A stretch of 28,600 nucleotides of DNA from CAVURW01 sp963743595 (GCA_963743595.1 CAVURW010000043.1:1-28600), one strand, 5' to 3'. Positions 7,657 through 16,690 are shown, numbered from the stretch's first letter. A program made the numbers and translations. Notes: a model not told the origin generated them from the sequence alone.

Positions 7657-10290
7657 CTACTCAGTCGGCGGCGCAGCATCGGCAGGATCGGTCGTCTCCG
7701 GCGTCTCACCCGGCAGCGCACTCTGCTCCTCGCCTTCGGAAACGCTCTCGGAGATCACCCGCGCGATTGCCGTAAGTTTATCGCCATCCGATAGATTCAC
7801 CAGCTTCACCCCTTGTGTGTTTCGACCCGTCTCCCGGATCTGCCCTACCCGCGTGCGGACCATCTGTCCCTGCAGCGTCAGCAGCATGATCTCATCGGTA
7901 TCCCGCACGGTTAAAGCGCCAATGACACGACCCGTTTTGTCCGTAGTCTTCATCGTGATAATGCCTTTGCCACCACGGCTCTGAACCCGGTACTCGTCGA
8001 AGTTCGTACGCTTGCCGACACCATTCTCGCCCGCCACCAAAAGCGTGGCGCCAGAATCGACAATCGCCAGAGAAACGACATGATCCTTCGCCTCGAGCGA
8101 AATGCCTCGCACCCCGGTGGCATCGCGACCGATCGGGCGCACATCCTCTTCAGGGAAGCGGATGCTCATGCCTTCTTGCGTGATCAAAACCGCATCGCAC
8201 TGGCCGTTGGTCAAACGCGCCTCGATGAGAAGATCGCCCTCTTCGATATTGATCGCGATGATGCCGCCTGCGCGTATGTTCGAAAACTTGTCGAGCGACG
8301 TCTTTTTGACGACGCCGTTCGCAGTTGCGAACAAGATATAGCTGCTTTGCGTCCACGTCAGATCGACCCCTTGCGCGTCGCGTTTCGATTCAATTCGGAT
8401 CAGCGCCGCAATCTTCTCTTCCGGTTTCAGCTCCAGCAGATTCGCAATCGACTTCCCGCGCGCAGCACGTCCGCCGTCCGGAATCTCGTGCACGCGCTTT
8501 TCATAGACGCGCCCCAGATTCGTAAAAAAGAGAAGATAATCGTGGGTCGACGCCGCAAAGAGATGCTCGACGAAATCGTTATCCTCAGGGCGATCGCCCT
8601 CGCGCGTCGTCATGCCGATCACCCCGCGTCCACCGCGATTTTGCGCGCGGTAGCTGGAGGTATTGGTCCGTTTGATGAGCGAGTTATGGGTGATGGTGAT
8701 GATGACCCCCTCATTGGCGATGAGGTCTTCAATGTTCATTTCGCCCTCGGCCGGAACGATATCGGTGAGCCGGTCGTTCCCGTGTTTATCTCTCACCTTA
8801 GTCAATTCCTCCTTGATGATCGAGAGTACGCGTTCGACTTTGGCCAGAATATCGATTAGGTCGGTGATCTTCTTGAGCAGGTCGGTATATTCATCGATGA
8901 CTCCGGCTCGTTCCAAGCCCGTGAGTTGATACAGGCGCAATTCCAGGATCGCGGTGACCTGGGCTTCGCTAATGAGATAGCGATTGTTCGTTAGCCGAGC
9001 TGGGCTGTGAATGACGATGCCGTACGCTTCGGCCTCTTCTCGGCTATAATTGTAGGCGAGCAACCGAGTTTTGGCTTCTTCCCGATCACGCGAGGCGCGG
9101 ATGATCCGGATCACTTCGTCCAGGTTTCCTAGGGCGATGAGGTAACCTTCCAGAACCTCCGCACGCCGTTGCGCTTCGCGAAGTTCAAAACGCGTCCGGC
9201 GCATGACGACTTCACGCCGATGTTCAATGTAACAATTGATCAGCTCCTTGATATTGAGCGTCTTCGGGCGACCGGCATCGATCGCCAGCATGTTCACGGA
9301 GAACGTGCTTTCCAGGGCGGTGAGCTTGTAGAGATTGTTGATCACCACTTTAGCCGTCGCATCGCGCTTGAGTTCGATGACCACGCGGCTCCGTTCGTCG
9401 GATTCATCCCGGATATCGGTGATATCGGTAATGGTTTTTTCATTAACCAGTTCTGCGATTCGCGCGACGAGCTCACTGCGATTCACGTTGAACGGAATTT
9501 CGGTGACGACGATCTGTTCCTTACCACCTTTAGGCGATTCCGTGTGAACCTTAGCGCGCACCCGGATGCTGCCCTTGCCGGTCTGCATGTAATTCCTGAT
9601 GCCTTCATAGCCCAGAATGGTGCAGCCGGTCGGGAAATCGGGCCCTTTCACATACTGCATCAATTCCGGTATGGTGATGTCGGGTGAATCGATTTGCGCG
9701 CAGATGGCATTGATGACTTCAGCGAGATTATGCGGCGGCAGATTCGTGGCCATACCGACCGCGATACCCGTACCACCGTTCACCAATAGATTCGGAAACG
9801 CGGAGGGCAGAACGACGGGCTCATCGTTTTTCTCGTCGTAACTGGCGACGAGATCGACGGTATCCTTGTTGATATCGTCCATCAGAATCGCGCCGAGATG
9901 GGTCAAACGCGCTTCGGTGTACCGCATGGCGGCTGGTGGATCGCCTTCCACGGAACCGAAGTTACCCTTACCTTCGATGAGTCGTTCACGCATGCTCCAC
10001 GGCTCGGCCATGTGCACCAGCGTGGGATAAATGGCCGCGTCACCGTGCGGGTGATACTTCTTCATCGTGTCCCCCACGATACCGGCGCACTTAGAGGTGG
10101 AGCGGCCTGGCAGCAGCCCCATCTCGTACATCGCGTAGAGAATCCGGCGTTGCGACGGTTTCAATCCATCCCGCGCATCCGGCAGTGCTCGCGAGATGAT
10201 GACCGACATGGAGTAGTCCAGAAAGGAATTCCGAATTTCTTCGGCGACATTGATTCCCTGGATGCGTTCTGAGAAGAGATTTTCTGGCAT
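7657..10290 (-). CDS. gyrA: DNA gyrase subunit A
   Basis: GyrA is the DNA-breaking subunit of gyrase (A2B2), which introduces negative supercoils. From the ATG at 10290 the protein has 877 residues. It shows LDYSMSVIISRALPDARDGLKPSQRRILYAM (given in part), the HPHGDAAIYPT quinolone-pocket region, and the catalytic Tyr124 in AMRYTEARL. The coiled-coil tower and C-terminal beta-pinwheel follow, including a GyrA-box QNRGGRG near residue 550 that marks gyrase rather than topoisomerase IV. A GTG at 10311 would add seven residues; I prefer the ATG because family members start close to it, and neither start has a good Shine-Dalgarno. The tail is acidic. The residues at E. coli positions Ser83 and Asp87 are Ala and Pro. 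Confidence 0.96.
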   Translation of the reverse strand: MPENLFSERIQGINVAEEIRNSFLDYSMSVIISRALPDARDGLKPSQRRILYAMYEMGLLPGRSTSKCAGIVGDTMKKYHPHGDAAIYPTLVHMAEPWSMRERLIEGKGNFGSVEGDPPAAMRYTEARLTHLGAILMDDINKDTVDLVASYDEKNDEPVVLPSAFPNLLVNGGTGIAVGMATNLPPHNLAEVINAICAQIDSPDITIPELMQYVKGPDFPTGCTILGYEGIRNYMQTGKGSIRVRAKVHTESPKGGKEQIVVTEIPFNVNRSELVARIAELVNEKTITDITDIRDESDERSRVVIELKRDATAKVVINNLYKLTALESTFSVNMLAIDAGRPKTLNIKELINCYIEHRREVVMRRTRFELREAQRRAEVLEGYLIALGNLDEVIRIIRASRDREEAKTRLLAYNYSREEAEAYGIVIHSPARLTNNRYLISEAQVTAILELRLYQLTGLERAGVIDEYTDLLKKITDLIDILAKVERVLSIIKEELTKVRDKHGNDRLTDIVPAEGEMNIEDLIANEGVIITITHNSLIKRTNTSSYRAQNRGGRGVIGMTTREGDRPEDNDFVEHLFAASTHDYLLFFTNLGRVYEKRVHEIPDGGRAARGKSIANLLELKPEEKIAALIRIESKRDAQGVDLTWTQSSYILFATANGVVKKTSLDKFSNIRAGGIIAINIEEGDLLIEARLTNGQCDAVLITQEGMSIRFPEEDVRPIGRDATGVRGISLEAKDHVVSLAIVDSGATLLVAGENGVGKRTNFDEYRVQSRGGKGIITMKTTDKTGRVIGALTVRDTDEIMLLTLQGQMVRTRVGQIRETGRNTQGVKLVNLSDGDKLTAIARVISESVSEGEEQSALPGETPETTDPADAAPPTE

Positions 10291-10799
10291 ATGAATGACT
10301 GCCCGGACCACGGAGAACCGGCAAGAGACAAGGTTAGGTTTTTAAGTTAAGGAGATCAAGGTTAAAGCCTTCAAAATGAACGGTTTTTGAGGAAAGCTGC
10401 TGCTAAACTTCCCTCGCTTTACCGGGTTCTCCAATAGCACTCCCACGCGGGGCCGTTCACGCTAAACTTGAACGATCTTCGGCTGGCGAAAAGTTCGCCC
10501 GCGACGCTCTGTCAGCCCCAAAAGTCCGCCCGACTTTTCTGGCACGTGCATCCTTATAGAGTTGGCCGCGTTAACGGAGCAGGCCTACCTCTTTTTCGCA
10601 GAAGTGCATTCTCTGGGATTTTACCCTCTTTTCATCCGGTCGTAATTCGGAAGTCTCAATTCGTATCTTGTCAATTAATGCTGCTGTCTCTGGTGACTTT
10701 CTTCTCGGCTGGACTAAGAATGGCGTTTGTTGACCCTTGCTCTGGACCATTATCATATGAAAATATCTCATAATAAACGACGTATACTTTCCCATTTGA
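10291..10799. other. Gene-poor stretch upstream of gyrA
   Basis: No gene is convincing here. Short frames on both strands have no family signal; the longest are 101 residues plus at 10468 and 74 residues minus ending at 10571. A stem AAAAGTC/GACTTTT with loop CGCCC lies at 10520-10538 and may be a terminator-like hairpin for either strand. The stretch must contain the gyrA promoter on the minus strand, but I could not pick -35/-10 boxes with confidence. Confidence 0.4.
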
Positions 10800-10991
10800 C
10801 TATTTTACAAGGGTCAAAATGGTTCCGACACCCCCTCCGTTTTCCCCATAGAGAACATATTGATCCGCTTTTATGTCCTTATACTCTACGGGAAGATCTG
10901 AGATTGCTGTAATGGTAAGACCCCTAATTGTGTCTAATCTGAAAGGTCGAGAACTTACGTATTCATCAAAATTGGGTTTACTAATCGACAT
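10800..10991 (-). CDS. Hypothetical small protein
   Basis: This is a 63-residue frame with no recognised family. It contains DQYVLYGENGGGVGTILT near the end. It starts inside the end of the preceding membrane protein gene, in another frame (37-base overlap), and there is an in-frame TGA nine codons upstream of the ATG, so it is not simply a frameshifted extension of that gene. The cluster around it looks decayed, so it may be a remnant. Confidence 0.4.
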   Translation of the reverse strand: MSISKPNFDEYVSSRPFRLDTIRGLTITAISDLPVEYKDIKADQYVLYGENGGGVGTILTLVK

Positions 10992-11215
10992 TTTTGCAAA
11001 ATAATATCTTTGAAGTCATCGGCCTCTTCTGAGCAGGTTTCTATTTGCAATGATGGGTTTGGATAAACACCTAATTCGATTAATTTTATTTTAATTAAAA
11101 ACTTTTCGTGATTGAAGTTTAAAATAAAAAAAGCGACACCTAAAAAAGTCGCACAAAAAATAATCACCGTGGCTTTCTGAAAAAATGGCGCGTTAAAACT
11201 CTTCCCACTGGTCAT
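10955..11215 (-). CDS. Hypothetical single-pass membrane protein
   Basis: This is an 86-residue protein with one strong hydrophobic segment (about 14-33, ATVIIFCATFLGVAFFILNF) and a short charged tail containing an ETCSEEADDFKD acidic stretch. The family is unknown. Its ATG overlaps the TGA of the upstream regulator remnant (11212-11215), so the two were probably cotranscribed. The stretch is AT-rich compared with the genes around it. Confidence 0.5.
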   Translation of the reverse strand: MTSGKSFNAPFFQKATVIIFCATFLGVAFFILNFNHEKFLIKIKLIELGVYPNPSLQIETCSEEADDFKDIILQKCRLVNPILMNT

Positions 11216-11484
11216 GGGCGATAAGCGTTACGGATTAAATCTAAAAGGGCAAACAGATCTTCTGAAGGCTTCTGTCCAAACAATGTGCGCAAGAAAACCG
11301 GGATCCTTAAGTACGTAAGCAGGAATACGTCCGACCTCAGCTGCGGCAAGATCGTGAAATTTCCGCCAGTCGTCAGACTCCAATTGCTGGGATCGTGGCC
11401 ATTCGCTAAACAGAATTCCCGAAGCCCAATACGACTTCGTGACCGAATTTCCTTTATAAATTGCCCAAACATGTCGTGGTACAA
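11212..11484 (-). pseudogene. XRE-family (HTH) transcriptional regulator, internally deleted and frameshifted
   Basis: The N-terminus MFGQFIKEIRSRSRIGLREF, continuing CLANGHDPSNWS, is a typical Cro/C1 helix-turn-helix start. After PSNWS the expected ..KIERG.. segment is gone. A second frame then gives SDDWRKFHDLAAAEVGRIPA YV, the usual middle of these regulators. The first frame resumes with PVFLRTLFGQKPSEDLFALL DLIRN, the usual end. About 35 residues plus the frame were therefore lost, and the frame is later restored. The HTH second half is missing, so DNA binding is unlikely. Relatives often pair with HigB/RelE-type toxins, but no toxin gene is visible here. Confidence 0.65.
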
Positions 11485-11561
11485 GTTCTACTAAACCTTA
11501 GCGAAGTCCCGACGACGGCAGCTTGTGTCCGAGATAAGGTTTCTGTAAGGTGCGGGTGTTT

Positions 11562-12320
11562 ATGACGAGTAACCTCACCTTAGCTATCGATACCTCGACC
11601 AGCCATGGCAGCGTGGCGTTAGGGAATGGAAGCGTGGTGGTGAATCGCGTCCAGCTAAATCCTGGCCAAAAGGCCTCGCAATCGCTCATTCGCGCGCTCA
11701 CGATGTTGGGCATTCCCCGGTTGCGTTTAAAACGGATCGTTGTCGGGCTGGGACCGGGTTCTTTCTCGGGTATCCGCGTGGGTATCGCTGCCGCCTACGG
11801 CATCGCGCAGGTGCAAGGCTGTCCGGTGCTGGGGGTTTCCAGCACATTTTCCGTAGGGATGCAGTTGCATGAGACGGGGTACTTCGGGCTCTACGCGGAT
11901 GCGCGGCGAAAGGAGCTGTTTTGCACAGAATTCGAGCTGGGCGACTTGGTCAAAGAGACGTATTTGATTCCGGCGAGCGACTTTGAAAAGCACAGCGCAC
12001 AGTTTGAAAACGTGGTGAGTTCCGAGAAGCTGGCGGGTGTCTCCCGTGTGGTGCCACCGCGTGCCGAGGATCTCTTGCTCTTTCCGGATGATTTTGCGTA
12101 TTGGATTAAGACCGACCCCCTGGAACCCATCTATCTTCGCGAAGCCACATTTACGAAGGCCAAACCTATTTCAAATGGCGCGTCGTTGAACGTCTCTCTC
12201 CCCATGGTCACTGGACCGGCTCACCAGCCCCCCGTCCATCTCGAAGTGCCTCATGATAACCGGCCCGATCTGGCCATGGTCAAACGGAAAAGTGCGGGGG
12301 AAGCGTCCGCTGCCGTATGA
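11562..12320 (+). CDS. tsaB: tRNA threonylcarbamoyladenosine biosynthesis protein TsaB
   Basis: TsaB is the inactive-ATPase partner of TsaD in making t6A37 on ANN-decoding tRNAs. The N-terminal ASKHA motif LAIDTSTSHGSVAL and the conserved VGLGPGSFSGIRVGIA stretch identify it, together with PLEPIYLRE near the end. From the ATG at 11562 it has 252 residues; a GTG at 11550 would add four, and TAAGG at 11546-11550 suits the ATG better. The tail beyond YLRE is about 48 residues longer than in compact homologs and rich in Pro/Ala. The stop overlaps the alr start by ATGA, so the two are translationally coupled. Confidence 0.93.
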   Translation: MTSNLTLAIDTSTSHGSVALGNGSVVVNRVQLNPGQKASQSLIRALTMLGIPRLRLKRIVVGLGPGSFSGIRVGIAAAYGIAQVQGCPVLGVSSTFSVGMQLHETGYFGLYADARRKELFCTEFELGDLVKETYLIPASDFEKHSAQFENVVSSEKLAGVSRVVPPRAEDLLLFPDDFAYWIKTDPLEPIYLREATFTKAKPISNGASLNVSLPMVTGPAHQPPVHLEVPHDNRPDLAMVKRKSAGEASAAV

Positions 12321-13417
12321 TGCGACGCTGTTGGGTAGAAGTGGATGGTCTGGCGCTCAAGCAAAATCTGAAGCAGCTCCGGTCACTCATTCCGGAGAGC
12401 ACGCGAATTCTCGTGGTGCTGAAGGCCAACGCCTATGGACATGGACTGGTGCCGATGGCTCAAGAATGCGCGGCTAACGGCGTGGAGTGGTTTGGCGTGG
12501 CGAACTTGGCCGAAGGCGCCGCCCTGCGCGAGGCGGGGATCAGCACTCCCATTCTCCTGCTCAGCGCGGCTTTGCCGGAGGAAATGGAGGAGGGGATCAA
12601 ATACGACCTGAGCTTTACGATTTCCTCCTTTGAAGAGGCGAGTGTGTTGAGTCGAAAAGCGATTGAGCTCGGCGAGCAAGCCGCAGTTCACTTTAAGGTT
12701 GATACCGGAATGGGTCGGCTCGGCTGTTGGTACGAAGATGCCGAGGCGAAAATGAGACAAATTGAAGCACTCCCAGGGATTCAAATGAATGGGCTGATGA
12801 CCCACTTCAGCGCGCCAGACGATAATGAACTGCTCACGCGCGAGCAATGGAACCGGATCACACCCTTTTTTAAGCGTCATCCCTCTCTGGTGCGCCACGC
12901 GGAGAACAGCCTTACTTTAGTGGGCGATTACGGGTTCCACGCCGATCTCGTACGCATCGGCCTAGCACTTTACGGCGTGGTTCCTGGAAACGTGCCGGGC
13001 TTTGTTCCCACCATGACTTGGAAGAGCCGGATCACGCTCATCCGCGAGGTGGGGCCAAATCGCGGGATCACTTATGGCGCTACTTACGTGACGAAGCAGA
13101 CGGAACGACACGCCGTGGTCGCGGTCGGTTACGGCGACGGCTATTTCCGCGCGCACTCTAACGGTGCAGGCATGCTAGTCCACGGAAAACGGTGCCCGAT
13201 TCGCGGTCGAGTGACGATGGATCAGGTGGTTCTCGATGTCACCGGGGTGGACTGCAAAGTCGGCGATGACGTGGTGTTGCTGGGTCGGCAACAGGGCGGC
13301 GAAATCACCGCATGGGAACTGGCTCGTGAAGCGGGCACCATCCCTTGGGAAGTGCTGACCAACGTGAGCTCGCGGGTCCACCGACACTACACCCATTTCC
13401 AGTCGCAGACCGCATGA
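12317..13417 (+). CDS. alr: Alanine racemase
   Basis: This PLP enzyme interconverts L- and D-alanine and feeds D-Ala to peptidoglycan. The PLP lysine is Lys36 in VVLKANAYGHG, the second catalytic base is Tyr253 in GITYGATY, and the GRVTMDQ loop is present near 300. HFKVDTGMGRLG and HAENSL are also typical. Length (366) is normal. Two adjacent ATG codons (12317 and 12320) are possible starts. It is the middle gene of an operon: ATGA overlaps join it to tsaB upstream and to a methyltransferase downstream (13414-13417). Confidence 0.96.
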   Translation: MMRRCWVEVDGLALKQNLKQLRSLIPESTRILVVLKANAYGHGLVPMAQECAANGVEWFGVANLAEGAALREAGISTPILLLSAALPEEMEEGIKYDLSFTISSFEEASVLSRKAIELGEQAAVHFKVDTGMGRLGCWYEDAEAKMRQIEALPGIQMNGLMTHFSAPDDNELLTREQWNRITPFFKRHPSLVRHAENSLTLVGDYGFHADLVRIGLALYGVVPGNVPGFVPTMTWKSRITLIREVGPNRGITYGATYVTKQTERHAVVAVGYGDGYFRAHSNGAGMLVHGKRCPIRGRVTMDQVVLDVTGVDCKVGDDVVLLGRQQGGEITAWELAREAGTIPWEVLTNVSSRVHRHYTHFQSQTA

Positions 13418-14082
13418 GCCGGAGTGAGCTTCACGAGCTGGAGGCGCAATATGAGAAGAGTTTTGCGCCGATTTTAGAATATCGAAGGCAAGTGTGGCAG
13501 ATTCTGATTCGCAGCTATTTCCAGAAGCTCGTGGGTGCAGATAAAATCGTTCTAGATTTGGGGTGCGGTTGGGGCGAGTTTATCGCTTCGGTCCAAGCGA
13601 AAAAGAAGTTCGCCATGGATTCCAATCCATCGGCACGCGAGCACTTGAGCGACGAAGTGATCTTCCTGGCGCAAGATTCGACCGAACCGTGGCGCATCGA
13701 CAGCTCCAGTCTCGACATCGTTTTCACTAGCAATTTCTTTGAGCACCTGGCCAGCAAAGAACAAATTCGCTCAACGCTCTACCAGGCCCACACTGCTCTG
13801 AAACGGGGCGGCCGAATCATCTGCATGGGTCCGAACATACGCTACGTTCACGGCGCTTACTGGGACTTCTTCGATCACTTCATTCCACTCACGGACTTCT
13901 CCATGGCGGAAGCTCTGGAAATGACCGGGTTTAAAGTCGAGATGCGACTCTCCCGGTTCATTCCCTACACCATGATCGGAATTTCGAGGCCTCCCCTTTG
14001 GTTTGTACGCTTGTACGTACAGTTTCCACTTCTATGGCGAGTCCTCGGGGGTCAATTCGTCGTGGTCGGTCGGAAGCGTTAA
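13414..14082 (+). CDS. Class I SAM-dependent methyltransferase
   Basis: This 222-residue protein has motif I VLDLGCGWGEFI (about 45-56), motif II around AMDSN, and the post-motif stretch DIVFTSNFFEHL followed by LKRGGRIICMGPN. This is the usual order of a methyltransferase-11/-23 type Rossmann fold. The substrate is unknown; similar proteins occur among cell-surface sugar or lipid pathways. I chose the ATG at 13414 because it overlaps the alr stop (ATGA); the frame is open further upstream inside alr, but that extension is a shadow. Confidence 0.88.
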   Translation: MSRSELHELEAQYEKSFAPILEYRRQVWQILIRSYFQKLVGADKIVLDLGCGWGEFIASVQAKKKFAMDSNPSAREHLSDEVIFLAQDSTEPWRIDSSSLDIVFTSNFFEHLASKEQIRSTLYQAHTALKRGGRIICMGPNIRYVHGAYWDFFDHFIPLTDFSMAEALEMTGFKVEMRLSRFIPYTMIGISRPPLWFVRLYVQFPLLWRVLGGQFVVVGRKR

Positions 14083-14101
14083 ACAGCTTTAAACCTGACG
14101 T

Positions 14102-14359
14102 TTACCGAGTGCAATATCCGTAAGGATGCACGTAAGCGGCAGGCGGGTAGTAGGCCGGTCCGTAATAAGCCGGAGTATAGTAAGCCGGAGCGTAATAACC
14201 ACCGTAGTAATAATGGTGATGATAATAGGGACGATAGCCACCGTAATAACCTCCTCCACCAAACCCTATCCCAACTCCTATATGGACTCCTGCTTGAGCA
14301 GAACTGCTGAATCCACAAGCCAACAACAATGCGAATAGCGCAAGTGTATATTTTTTCAT
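14102..14359 (-). CDS. Small secreted Gly/Tyr/Pro/His-rich protein
   Basis: This is an 85-residue protein with a signal peptide (MKKYTLALFALLLACGFSSS AQA, cut after AQA). The mature part contains GVGIGFGGGGYYGGY, a His cluster (YYHHHYYY) and tandem PAYY units (APAYY, TPAYY, GPAYY, PPAAY). The family is unknown. Such low-complexity tyrosine-rich peptides occur in outer-membrane or matrix contexts; a metal-binding role for the His cluster is only a guess. An AGG lies about nine bases before the ATG. It converges with the methyltransferase gene. Confidence 0.75.
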   Translation of the reverse strand: MKKYTLALFALLLACGFSSSAQAGVHIGVGIGFGGGGYYGGYRPYYHHHYYYGGYYAPAYYTPAYYGPAYYPPAAYVHPYGYCTR

Positions 14360-14434
14360 GGGGCAACCTACACTTCACGAAATAACTCTGCAATTCGTAT
14401 GACAAAACTCTAATGTTAGAATCAAAGAAAGAGA

Positions 14435-15385
14435 CTAAACCAGCGTCCATTCTTTCTCGTAGATATCACTATGATTCTCTTTATGTACCTTACTATTAAA
14501 CCAACGCTTGGGAGCGACGACCTGCGTTTTCTTTATTCCAAGGAAATAACCCCAATACGAAAATGTACTGTTGCTCAAGATCAATTGCTTACAGGAAGAA
14601 AGCATGGCGAGATCGGCCAATTCTGAGGTGCCATTGTAGATCTCGGGGCTGATCGGCTTACGGGGCGTCCAGCTCGTCGTATCGGGTGACTTCAACATTT
14701 CACAGGCAAGCTCGGGTTGATCTGAGCAGACGATAAACCGACAATCGGGGGAGAATTGTCGGATTGCCCGATGGTAATAATCTTTATCGCATGCTTGGAG
14801 GCCGGGGTGATTCGCGTAATCGCCGAGTCGAATGTGGATTCCCACGGCAGGTCGGGAATCTTTATCCAAAAAGGCGGCCGCTTTATCGAGATCTTCTTGA
14901 GGCAGCACAAAGAGATGGCGGAGTTCTTCTTTGTAAATACCGAAATACTTGCTGCTCTGAAAATAGCCCTCTAACTTAATGTGCGCATTGGGGAGACGGG
15001 TGATCTCTTTGTACTCGTGGCTCGTATAAGAAAACTTATAAGGTGGGTTAACATCCGTACTCTCCACTTTTTGAAAGATCGTATTTCGATATTTGGAGGG
15101 ATGTTGTCCCTGCCCATACGACGCATACATGTCATAATTAATTCTCAGCAAATAATTTAATTTACGCGATAAGGAATAAGCACAAGAGACTTGGAACAAT
15201 TGATTTCCAATACCTCCACTGAGAAACGGAACAATCACGCGGGTTCCTATCAAGGTAGGGTCATCACTACCATAACGAAGATCGTCCAAGGCAGACTCGA
15301 GAAGGGATATACGGCGCTCCAGTTTATCGAAGCGTTTTTGTACGCCTAATATCTTTCTGAATATACCTCCGATCGAAAAATGCAT
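14435..15385 (-). CDS. Glycosyltransferase family 11 (alpha-1,2-fucosyltransferase)
   Basis: This protein is predicted to transfer fucose from GDP-L-fucose to a surface glycan. The 316 residues contain GGIGNQLFQ (57-65), the donor-binding motif HIRLGDY (184-190), FIVCSDQPE (217-225), and LILSNSTFSYWG (268-279), in the order typical of GT11. The canonical HxRRGD has Leu in place of the second Arg. A basic, heptad-like N-terminus (about 10-40) may form a coiled coil or membrane-surface helix. The neighbouring divergent gene gmd makes the GDP-fucose precursor, which supports the donor. No Shine-Dalgarno is visible. Confidence 0.9.
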   Translation of the reverse strand: MHFSIGGIFRKILGVQKRFDKLERRISLLESALDDLRYGSDDPTLIGTRVIVPFLSGGIGNQLFQVSCAYSLSRKLNYLLRINYDMYASYGQGQHPSKYRNTIFQKVESTDVNPPYKFSYTSHEYKEITRLPNAHIKLEGYFQSSKYFGIYKEELRHLFVLPQEDLDKAAAFLDKDSRPAVGIHIRLGDYANHPGLQACDKDYYHRAIRQFSPDCRFIVCSDQPELACEMLKSPDTTSWTPRKPISPEIYNGTSELADLAMLSSCKQLILSNSTFSYWGYFLGIKKTQVVAPKRWFNSKVHKENHSDIYEKEWTLV

Positions 15386-15640
15386 GTCTGTAGTCTTGAG
15401 CTTTCGTTATCCAGAAGCAAGCGTCGCTAGTCGGCTTTGCGGTTGCAAAAATGCGGGGCGCTTTGGCGGGAGCGTAGGAGATCAGAAGCCCGTAGAGAGG
15501 TCAAGAATGAATATCGATTATTCAGACACGTTATTTTTCGACAACTCGTTGTGCCTTAACTAGATAAACGTGCGATTTCGGGGACGTATCTGAGCAAAGT
15601 CCATTGCCGAGTTCTGCGGACCTTGCTATTCTCGCCTTTT
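15386..15640. other. Divergent intergenic region between the fucosyltransferase and gmd
   Basis: This stretch of about 255 bases has no gene. It must hold the promoters for both directions. I see no clear operator or hairpin. The frame of gmd can be extended to a TTG at 15623. Confidence 0.4.
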
Positions 15641-16648
15641 ATGCCTTCTGCATTCATTACGGGAATTACGGGACAAGATGGTTCTTACCTCGCGGAGTTG
15701 TTGTTAAATAAGGGATACACCGTTCACGGGCTCATCCGACGCTCCAGCACGTTCAACACGGATCGAATCGATCACCTTTACCAAGACCGCCATCTCCATG
15801 GGGTTCGTCTCTTTCTGCATTACGGCGACCTCAGCGACGCCGCGTCCATCATGCGGCTCTTGCACGATATTGTTCCCGATGAGATTTATCACCTTGGCGC
15901 GCAAAGCCATGTTCGCGTGAGTTTTGAGGTTCCAGAATATACCGGTGACATCACCGCCCTGGGAACCACGCGTCTCCTGGAAGCGATTCGGGAAACGTGT
16001 CCGAAAACGCGGTTCTACCAAGCCTCCAGCAGTGAAATGTATGGCCTCGTCCAGGCCGTTCCCCAGCGCGAAGACACGCCGTTTTATCCCCGCAGTCCCT
16101 ACGGCGCTGCCAAGGTTTACAGCTACTGGATGGTGGTGAACTATCGCGAAAGTTACAACCTCCACGTCACCAACGGGATTCTGTTTAACCACGAATCACC
16201 ACGTCGTGGAGAGACGTTCGTGACCCGTAAAATCACGCGTGCACTGGCGCGAATCAAGGCCGGTTTACAAAGCGAATTGTACCTCGGAAATCTCGAAGCC
16301 AAGCGCGATTGGGGTTACGCCCCCGAATATGTCGAAGCGATGTGGATGATGCTTCAGCAAGATAAGGGCGACGATTTTGTGGTCGCCACGGGCGAGACGC
16401 ACACTGTAAAGGAATTCCTGGAACTCGCCTTTTCTCACGCCGGACTCGATTGTGAGAAGTTCGTGAAAATCGACCCGCGCTACTACCGCCCGGCAGAAGT
16501 CGACCTGCTCATCGGCGACGCCAGCAAGGCCAAACGCATTCTGGGCTGGCAACCGCGCACTTCATTCTCAGAACTGGTCAAGATCATGGTCGACGCCGAT
16601 ATCCAATTGCTGGAAGAGCAAAGGACCGGCAAGAACGTGCGGGGATAG
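15641..16648 (+). CDS. gmd: GDP-mannose 4,6-dehydratase
   Basis: This enzyme converts GDP-D-mannose to GDP-4-keto-6-deoxymannose, the first step to GDP-L-fucose. It is an extended SDR protein of 335 residues. The NAD(P) motif is GITGQDGSYLAE (8-19), the catalytic Ser/Thr region is SSSEMYG (129-135), and the Tyr154/Lys158 pair lies in SPYGAAKVYS. FNHESPRRGETFVTRKI is the typical Gmd signature near 185. I prefer the ATG at 15641 over the TTG at 15623 because homologs begin just before the Rossmann strand. The GDP-fucose synthase (fcl) that should complete the pathway is not in this window. Confidence 0.96.
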   Translation: MPSAFITGITGQDGSYLAELLLNKGYTVHGLIRRSSTFNTDRIDHLYQDRHLHGVRLFLHYGDLSDAASIMRLLHDIVPDEIYHLGAQSHVRVSFEVPEYTGDITALGTTRLLEAIRETCPKTRFYQASSSEMYGLVQAVPQREDTPFYPRSPYGAAKVYSYWMVVNYRESYNLHVTNGILFNHESPRRGETFVTRKITRALARIKAGLQSELYLGNLEAKRDWGYAPEYVEAMWMMLQQDKGDDFVVATGETHTVKEFLELAFSHAGLDCEKFVKIDPRYYRPAEVDLLIGDASKAKRILGWQPRTSFSELVKIMVDADIQLLEEQRTGKNVRG

Positions 16649-16690
16649 TCCTAACTTGTTTTCATTCTCTAAACCGATTACGCTGGCCGA

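Noticed and set aside
8080..8859. 259-codon plus-strand frame
   Set aside because: Antisense shadow of gyrA.
10520..10538. AAAAGTC/GACTTTT stem as a terminator
   Set aside because: No GC-rich stem, and the neighbouring genes do not end here; kept only as a note.
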